Shown here in pieces: positions 61,248 through 64,000 of a DNA stretch of 64,000 nt (within the stretch, counting starts at the first letter, position 1; each line of letters begins with the position of its first letter). Source of the stretch: Salinibacterium sp. G-O1 (GTDB taxonomy: Bacteria; Actinomycetota; Actinomycetes; Actinomycetales; Microbacteriaceae). The position numbers and the translations under genes were made by a program. The notes beneath the pieces are model-generated. The model did no database searches. It was not told the origin of the DNA and worked only from the letters and a program-made list of their open reading frames with translations. The DNA lies in NCBI RefSeq assembly GCF_030063305.1, contig NZ_JASISV010000002.1, positions 806,001 through 870,000 of the forward strand. The letters are read 5' to 3'.

Positions 61248-61709
61248 ATGACAACCGCGGAAGAGGGAGTCGCCGGGCGAACCAAGGTTCACCGGGCGAC
61301 CGAACTGTTGCGCGAACTGATCACGGCCAATGAGGCCTTCACCGAGCACATGGGCCGCCAGCTCTCGGTGAACCCCACCGACCTGAGCGCCATGACCCAC
61401 CTCATCTCGGGCGGACCCTTGGGTCCTACGGAACTTTCGAGGCGGCTTCAGTTGAGTACAGCCGCGGTCACGACTGTCGTCGACAGGCTCGAGTCGGCAG
61501 GCCACGTGCATCGTGCGCAGCATCCCACAGACCGACGATCGGTCGTCATCGTGCCGAGCCCTGCATCCGTGCAGCAGGCCATGGGTGTTCTCATCCCCAT
61601 GATCACCGGCATCGACAACGTCATCAGTGAGTTTCCTGAGGACCAGCGTGATGTCATCAACGCCTACCTCGAACGCGTGGTCGACGTCTACCAGTCGCAG
61701 GTTCCCTAG
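61248..61709 (+). CDS. MarR family transcriptional regulator
   Basis: A 153-residue winged-helix dimer protein. The DNA-binding helices are LGPTELSRRLQLSTAAVTTVVDRLE (about 63-88), and the wing is AQHPTDRRSVVIVPS with the DxR-type D-R-R. It most likely represses the divergent MMPL exporter and itself, with release by a small ligand. ATG 61248 chosen over 61200 since a -10 box lies between. The stop shares CTAG with xerC (61706-61709). Confidence 0.9.
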   Translation: MTTAEEGVAGRTKVHRATELLRELITANEAFTEHMGRQLSVNPTDLSAMTHLISGGPLGPTELSRRLQLSTAAVTTVVDRLESAGHVHRAQHPTDRRSVVIVPSPASVQQAMGVLIPMITGIDNVISEFPEDQRDVINAYLERVVDVYQSQVP

Positions 61710-62614
61710 GCCCGCGGGTGGGCGATGCGGTAGCTCTCCTTCAGCCGCTCCGTCGAGACGTGCGTGTACAGCTGCGTCGTGCCGAGGCTGGCGTGTCCGA
61801 GCATCTCCTGCACGGCCCGCAGGTCCGCTCCCCCATCGAGCAGGTGGGTGGCGGCGGTATGGCGAAGCGTGTGCGGTCCGGCGGGTCCCGATCCGGGAAG
61901 GTCGGCCAGCAACCCTGAGACGAGGGCGTAGACGGTGCGGTTCGAGAGTCGAGCCCCGCGAGCGCCCACGAAGAGCGCGGCCGAGGTGGTGGCATCCTGG
62001 GCAAGTTCGGGCCTGCCCCGACGCAGGTACGCGTCGAGAGCGTCGCGCGCCGGCACCCCGAACGGCACGACCCGTTCCTTGGCACCCTTGCCGAGCACTC
62101 GCACGGTCAGCCTGCCCTGATCGACGTCGCCGATCGCCAGCCCCGTCAGTTCGCTGACACGCAGAGCCGAGGCATAGAGCAACTCGACGATGGCGAGGTC
62201 GCGCAGCGCCACTGGGTCGTCTGAGCTGGCACGGCCAGCGACCGTCGCGAGAATCGCATCCATCTGGTCGCGGTTCAGCACCCTCGGCAGGTGATGGTCT
62301 GATTTCGGCGCCTTGAGCCTGGCTGCGGCATCCGTCGCCGTGGCGTCAGTTCGGGCTAGCCAGGCGGTGAGACTTCGCGTGGACGCTGCCCGTCGAGCGA
62401 GAGTGGCCCGGGAAAGACCTTCCTGCGACGAGCTCCACAGCCAGTCGCGCAGCAGTTCGAGGTCGAGGTCCGCGGCCTCGGTCGCGCCCCGCTCGGTGGC
62501 GAACGCCGTCAGCCGACCGAGATCAGACCGGTATGACCGCACGGTGTGCTCGCTGAAACCCCGCTCGGTCGCGAGGTGAGCGACGAAGCTTTCGACGGTG
62601 AGCTGGAGGGTCAT
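61706..62614 (-). CDS. xerC: tyrosine recombinase XerC
   Basis: A 302-residue recombinase. The catalytic residues are Arg152 (ALRVSEL), Lys176 (GKGAKER), His248 and Arg251 (HTLRH), His274 (LGHASL) and Tyr283 (QLYTHV). The N-terminal SAM-like core-binding domain is about 1-95. It resolves chromosome dimers at dif. Situated in the conserved dprA-xerC neighbourhood and therefore chromosomal, not an island integrase. ATG overlaps the phosphodiesterase stop by 4 nt. Confidence 0.95.
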   Translation of the reverse strand: MTLQLTVESFVAHLATERGFSEHTVRSYRSDLGRLTAFATERGATEAADLDLELLRDWLWSSSQEGLSRATLARRAASTRSLTAWLARTDATATDAAARLKAPKSDHHLPRVLNRDQMDAILATVAGRASSDDPVALRDLAIVELLYASALRVSELTGLAIGDVDQGRLTVRVLGKGAKERVVPFGVPARDALDAYLRRGRPELAQDATTSAALFVGARGARLSNRTVYALVSGLLADLPGSGPAGPHTLRHTAATHLLDGGADLRAVQEMLGHASLGTTQLYTHVSTERLKESYRIAHPRA

Positions 62615-63546
62615 GCCGACCCCGAGCTCTCCTCTTCGGCCATGTTGAAGGTCGAGGTCTTCGACGAGAAGGCTTCTAGGCGCTCTTCGGGCGTCATCGC
62701 CTCGAGCTGGGGCAACGCCGACGCCGGGAAGCCGGACACCTCGGTTGTGTCGCCCACGGGGATGATGGAATGAACGAGCTGCTCCTCGTAGACATGCACC
62801 ACGTTTACCGACTGTCCGAAGTCGACGCCGGAGAGCAGGCGGTCTTCTGCGCTGAGGTCGAGGGTGTAGCAGGTGGCCGACGCCACAGACACGGGTATTC
62901 CGGCGAAGGTGCTGTGGGTGGAGTAGTGTAGATGCCCGGCAAGGATGGCCCGTACATCCGTTCCCTTGAGCACTTCCGCCAGTCGTGGCTGGTCGTGAAG
63001 CTCAAGCATTCCCATCGCCTCGAGCATCGGAGTGGGAATGGGCGGATGATGGATCGCGAGGATGGTGCCGTGCTTGGCCGGGCTCGCCAGCACGTCGGCC
63101 AGCCAGTCGAGCTGGTCGTCGGTGACCTCCCCGTGGTGGTATCCGGGGACGGTGGTGTCGAACGAGATGATGCGCAGTCCGTCGATGTCGTACACCCGGT
63201 CCTGCGGCGCATCAGACTCTTCGTCGAAGAGCAGTCGCGAGTATTCGAAACGCTCGTCGTGGTTGCCCATCACCCAGATCACTTGGGCGTTCATGCGGGC
63301 GGCGGCCGGCTCGACGATCTCTCTGAGTCTCTCGTAGGCGTCGGGTTCACCCAGGTCGGCCAAGTCGCCGGTGAACACGATCGCCTGCGGCTTCGCGCTC
63401 GAGCGTTCGAGCTGCGCCATCGCCAGCCCAAGGTGCTCGATGGTGTTGACCTGCCCGTAGAGTGGGCGGCCCCCACTGAGCAGGTGGGTGTCGCTGATGT
63501 GCGCGATGACATGGGATGCCGCTGGATACTGCCCGAGTTGGATCAC
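62611..63546 (-). CDS. calcineurin-like phosphodiesterase (CpdA-like)
   Basis: A 311-residue binuclear metallophosphoesterase. The motifs are all present: HISDTHL (D-x-H), FTGDLADLG (GD), MGNHDERF (GNHD), AIHHPPIP and AGHLHYSTHS (GHxH). Similar enzymes hydrolyse 3',5'-cyclic nucleotides or other phosphodiesters; the substrate is not proven. GTG start with a TAGTCT box 6 nt upstream. The gene is co-oriented with dprA (9 nt) and xerC (overlap). Confidence 0.88.
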   Translation of the reverse strand: MIQLGQYPAASHVIAHISDTHLLSGGRPLYGQVNTIEHLGLAMAQLERSSAKPQAIVFTGDLADLGEPDAYERLREIVEPAAARMNAQVIWVMGNHDERFEYSRLLFDEESDAPQDRVYDIDGLRIISFDTTVPGYHHGEVTDDQLDWLADVLASPAKHGTILAIHHPPIPTPMLEAMGMLELHDQPRLAEVLKGTDVRAILAGHLHYSTHSTFAGIPVSVASATCYTLDLSAEDRLLSGVDFGQSVNVVHVYEEQLVHSIIPVGDTTEVSGFPASALPQLEAMTPEERLEAFSSKTSTFNMAEEESSGSA

Positions 63547-63552
63547 ACGCCC

Positions 63553-63558
63553 AGACTA
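63553..63558 (-). promoter_or_regulatory. -10 box TAGTCT of the phosphodiesterase gene
   Basis: Minus-strand TAGTCT ends 6 nt before the GTG 63546 and overlaps the dprA stop codon, so phosphodiesterase and xerC can be expressed apart from dprA. Confidence 0.4.
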
Positions 63559-64000
63559 TTCCGCCGATCCGACAGGCTGGGGTTTCTCGGTGGCTGTGGC
63601 GCGTTTTATCCACCCCCGCTCGTTCTCACGTGCGGCTCCATCGAGTTGCATCCGACCAAGTTCGGCCCGCACCTCGGCGATGGCGAGACCGGATCTGGCC
63701 GCGATGTCGCTCACAACACGAGGTGATCGCACACTCATGGCGTCTGTGACCCGCGTGCTGGTGGGATTGCTGCTCGCTGATGGGGATTCTGGGGACGCAA
63801 TCTGGTCAGCATGCTGGGCCCGATCGTCGAGTGGTGCGAGCTCTGCCATCTCGTCGGCGTTCGTCACGCACATTACGTTGCCCTCACGAATCAGCTTGTG
63901 GCACCCCGCAGACGCCGCACTCGTTACCGGACCCGGTACCGCGCCGACGGGTCTCGACATGGTCAGCGCGTGATTCGCCGTGTTGAGCGAGCCGGACCGC
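63556..64000 (-). CDS. dprA: DNA-processing protein DprA, C-terminal part (cut by window edge)
   Basis: The frame is open to the window end and reads RSGSLNTANHAL, then RPVGAVPGPVTSAASAGCHKL and IREGNVMCVT, the hallmark end of the DprA Rossmann domain. A linker and a winged-helix domain (SVRSPRVVSDIAARSGLAI to the stop) follow. DprA loads RecA on incoming single-stranded DNA. The visible 147 codons lack the N-terminal two thirds. Nothing indicates damage. Confidence 0.92.
   Translation of the reverse strand, partial: RSGSLNTANHALTMSRPVGAVPGPVTSAASAGCHKLIREGNVMCVTNADEMAELAPLDDRAQHADQIASPESPSASSNPTSTRVTDAMSVRSPRVVSDIAARSGLAIAEVRAELGRMQLDGAARENERGWIKRATATEKPQPVGSAE

Noticed and set aside
61706-62614. 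XerC as an integrase responsible for the 12.3-15.0 kb patch
   Set aside because: The gene lies 47 kb away in the conserved dprA-xerC neighbourhood and has the features of the housekeeping recombinase.

Overview
The window is GC-rich chromosomal DNA from a Gram-positive actinobacterium, most likely a member of the Microbacteriaceae (Micrococcales). The main reasons are the gene order dprA-cpdA-like-xerC ... rpsB-tsf-pyrH-frr-cdsA-DivIVA at the right end, the gatCAB and ligA-mnmA-cysteine desulfurase blocks, a GlgE-type glycogen pathway, a DUF222/HNH gene, an LAXTG (class E sortase) surface protein, and many genes with a TANNNT box 5-7 nt before the start codon, the usual signature of leaderless actinobacterial transcripts. 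No rRNA, tRNA, CRISPR array, transposase or integrase of a mobile element was recognised.

Layout. 0-12.4 kb: small metabolic and membrane genes (AI-2E permease, two-way SDR/NYN pair, VOC, PspC, a PLP decarboxylase, OsmC, an ABC exporter, a quinone-oxidoreductase-like enzyme) and an ECF-like sigma factor with a membrane partner. 12.3-15.0 kb: a mosaic accessory patch bounded by a 114-bp direct repeat made from the 3' end of the sigma-partner gene. It holds gene remnants, two separate scraps of a gatB homologue, a Phd/VapC-type toxin-antitoxin pair with an operator palindrome, a small zinc-ribbon-like ORF, and an overlapping HTH/DUF7002-like pair. 15-20.4 kb: SDR, winged-helix protein, monooxygenase, flavin-binding protein, DUF222-HNH nuclease and a CAP-domain surface protein. 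20.4-31.7 kb: gatB, an EamA exporter with divergent CGNR regulator wedged between gatB and gatA, gatC, a DUF1023 hydrolase, ligA, mnmA and a cysteine desulfurase.

31.7-45.2 kb is a glycogen/alpha-glucan region: glgX (debranching), glgP (phosphorylase) and glgE-glgB (maltosyltransferase plus branching enzyme). It is interrupted at 36.9-40.7 kb by a surface-protein locus: a SipW-type signal peptidase, one LAXTG-anchored protein and three exported proteins with SipW-type signal peptides. This resembles TasA/TapA fibre loci in logic but not in the proteins themselves. 45.2-54 kb: a membrane/lipoprotein-like fusion, a redox-dead thioredoxin-TPR protein, a coiled-coil protein with 26 contiguous 11-residue repeats next to a second AI-2E permease, a hydrolase, a transglycosylase-like protein and a DivIVA-domain protein. 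54-58.3 kb: cdsA, frr, pyrH, tsf, rpsB (phospholipid synthesis, ribosome recycling, UMP kinase, translation). 58.6-64 kb: an M23-family protein, an MMPL exporter under a divergent MarR regulator, xerC, a phosphodiesterase and the 3' part of dprA.

The strongest leads for something undescribed are the recombination scar at 12.3-15.0 kb with its HTH/DUF7002-like pair, the actinobacterial SipW/LAXTG surface locus inside the glycogen genes, and the hendecad coiled-coil protein. All functional calls come from reading the sequence; no database search was run.
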